DNA of 6,077 nucleotides from Bacteroidetes bacterium 4572_112 (GTDB lineage Bacteria; Bacteroidota; Bacteroidia; Bacteroidales; UBA1556), in NCBI GenBank assembly GCA_002254285.1, contig NIUZ01000188.1:1-6077 (forward strand). Direction: 5' to 3'. This document shows positions 5,519-6,077 of this stretch, piece after piece. The notes beneath the pieces were generated by a model. The model ran no database searches. It was not told the origin of the DNA and saw nothing but the letters and a program-made list of their open reading frames with translations. Position 1 is the stretch's first letter. Each line of letters begins with the position of its first letter. The position numbers were made by a program, and so were the translations under genes.

Positions 5519-5997
5519 TTTATTTCTCTTAGTTAATTACAAAAAATACACAGTCTATAATACGCAGAGTGTAAAAAAATGTTTTAATGTTGGTAACATC
5601 TTGTTTAGGCATAGTTGGTGATATTTTTTGGGATAACACCTCCTTATTTACAAAAAAAAATCAACGGACGGCTTCAGCCATTCGTCAGAACAACGATGCT
5701 GTCGTCTTCAGTCGTCCGTCAGAACAACAATAATGTCTTATTTGTCCACAACTGTCTTAAGCCTCGCTGTTGTTTTTTTTGTTTGTAAAATGCCAACGGG
5801 ATTGAGTCAATAAAATAATCACTCCAAATCACAACAAACAAGAAAAGAAATCGTATAAAAAATATGGTATTTAATTTTGGGGTTCTAATAAATCCCTAGC
5901 GTTAAATAAGGATATAAAACAATCAAGGAAAAACAATATAGATAGAATATGTACGTTTTAAAATAGTTGAATATAGTTTAATACTAATTATTTGTGA
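5519..5997. other. Intergenic region between fhs and the right-edge gene
   Basis: This 479-bp divergent spacer has no convincing gene. It should carry the promoters of fhs (minus) and the gene at 5998 (plus). I see no perfect sigma-A site for fhs. A TAATTTTG at 5872-5879 (plus) fits the -7 element but lacks a TTG at proper spacing. Other contents are an imperfect 34-bp tandem repeat at 5672-5739, a strong Shine-Dalgarno-like core on the minus strand (5637-5646) with no start codon nearby, and T-runs around 5770. The rest is featureless AT-rich DNA. Confidence 0.6.
5672..5739. repeat. Imperfect 34-bp tandem repeat (two units)
   Basis: Units 5672-5705 and 5706-5739 agree at 27 of 34 positions by eye and share the exact 12-mer CGTCAGAACAAC at the same offset. 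ACGGACG just upstream (about 5664-5670) is complementary to CGTCCGT inside unit 2 (5713-5719), so the region could also fold. The block is more GC-rich than its surroundings and encodes nothing recognisable. It may be the remnant of a longer array or of a dispersed repeat. Confidence 0.6.
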
Positions 5998-6077
5998 ATG
6001 AAAGATATATCAAATAGAAACTGGCGGCGTATTTTTTCGATTTCAATGTTTGTTATTTTAACAAGCATGCTTGGTTG
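5998..6077 (+). CDS. Start of an unidentified, probably exported protein (cut by window edge)
   Basis: Only 26 codons are visible, beginning at the ATG at 5998, which directly follows an in-frame TGA (5995-5997), so the gene cannot start earlier. The peptide has a basic N-region (K2, R7, R10, R11) followed by an uninterrupted hydrophobic stretch IFSISMFVILTSMLG (12-26), the layout of a signal peptide or a membrane anchor. The next codon starts TG and could be Cys, Trp or a stop. Cys would give a weak lipobox. No Shine-Dalgarno is visible. Without the rest of the sequence, the family cannot be named, and a non-coding origin is still possible. Confidence 0.45.
   Translation, partial: MKDISNRNWRRIFSISMFVILTSMLG

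Noticed and set aside
5529..5612. 27-codon minus-strand frame upstream of fhs as a leader peptide
   Set aside because: The Shine-Dalgarno is about 25 bases from the ATG, the composition is ordinary AT-rich spacer, and no attenuator hairpin follows.
5631..5646. Resemblance of GGATAACACCTCCTTA to the 16S rRNA 3' end
   Set aside because: It has two extra bases relative to the usual 3'-end string, and no rRNA-like sequence flanks it on either side.

Overview
The window is an AT-rich bacterial chromosome segment. Gene order rplM-rpsI-rpsB-tsf, a long basic Ala/Pro/Lys-rich tail on S2, a small 2[4Fe-4S] ferredoxin resembling those of green sulfur bacteria, and a possible promoter of the form TTG-N19-TAATTTTG together suggest the Bacteroidota/Chlorobi superphylum. 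Shine-Dalgarno-like sequences precede rplM, rpsI, rpsB and the ferredoxin gene, which fits Ignavibacteria, Kapabacteria or Chlorobi better than classical Bacteroidia. This placement is an inference from recognised proteins, not from a search.

Layout. Positions 1-2572 hold the minus-strand translation operon, read right to left: rplM (L13), rpsI (S9), rpsB (S2) and tsf (EF-Ts, cut by the left edge). Hairpins lie in the rpsB leader and between rpsB and tsf. A divergent 231-bp AT-rich spacer separates rplM from a plus-strand ferredoxin gene (2804-2995) that ends in a textbook intrinsic terminator. Next comes a compact REP/RAYT unit (3082-3836): a Y1-type HUH transposase gene flanked by inverted copies of a GTAG-headed palindrome, with a third copy inside the coding sequence. 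The minus-strand fhs gene (formate-tetrahydrofolate ligase, 3858-5518) converges on it. Positions 5519-5997 hold no convincing gene, only an imperfect 34-bp tandem repeat. At 5998 a plus-strand gene begins with a signal-peptide-like N-terminus and leaves the window.

Three housekeeping genes are broken in ways that are not simple homopolymer errors. rpsI carries an exact 11-bp tandem duplication. rpsB lacks roughly 150 bp of conserved core and changes frame there. fhs lacks about 10 bp in mid-gene. S2 and S9 are essential, so assembly or consensus error is the leading explanation, and the coding potential of this contig should be read with that in mind.

The most interesting biology is the REP/RAYT unit. 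The transposase carries its own presumed target palindrome in frame, and a TAG codon stands where relatives usually have Trp, followed by nine further family-like codons. The other genes are ordinary: ribosome and translation-factor production, one-carbon metabolism (formate to 10-formyl-THF) and low-potential electron transfer.
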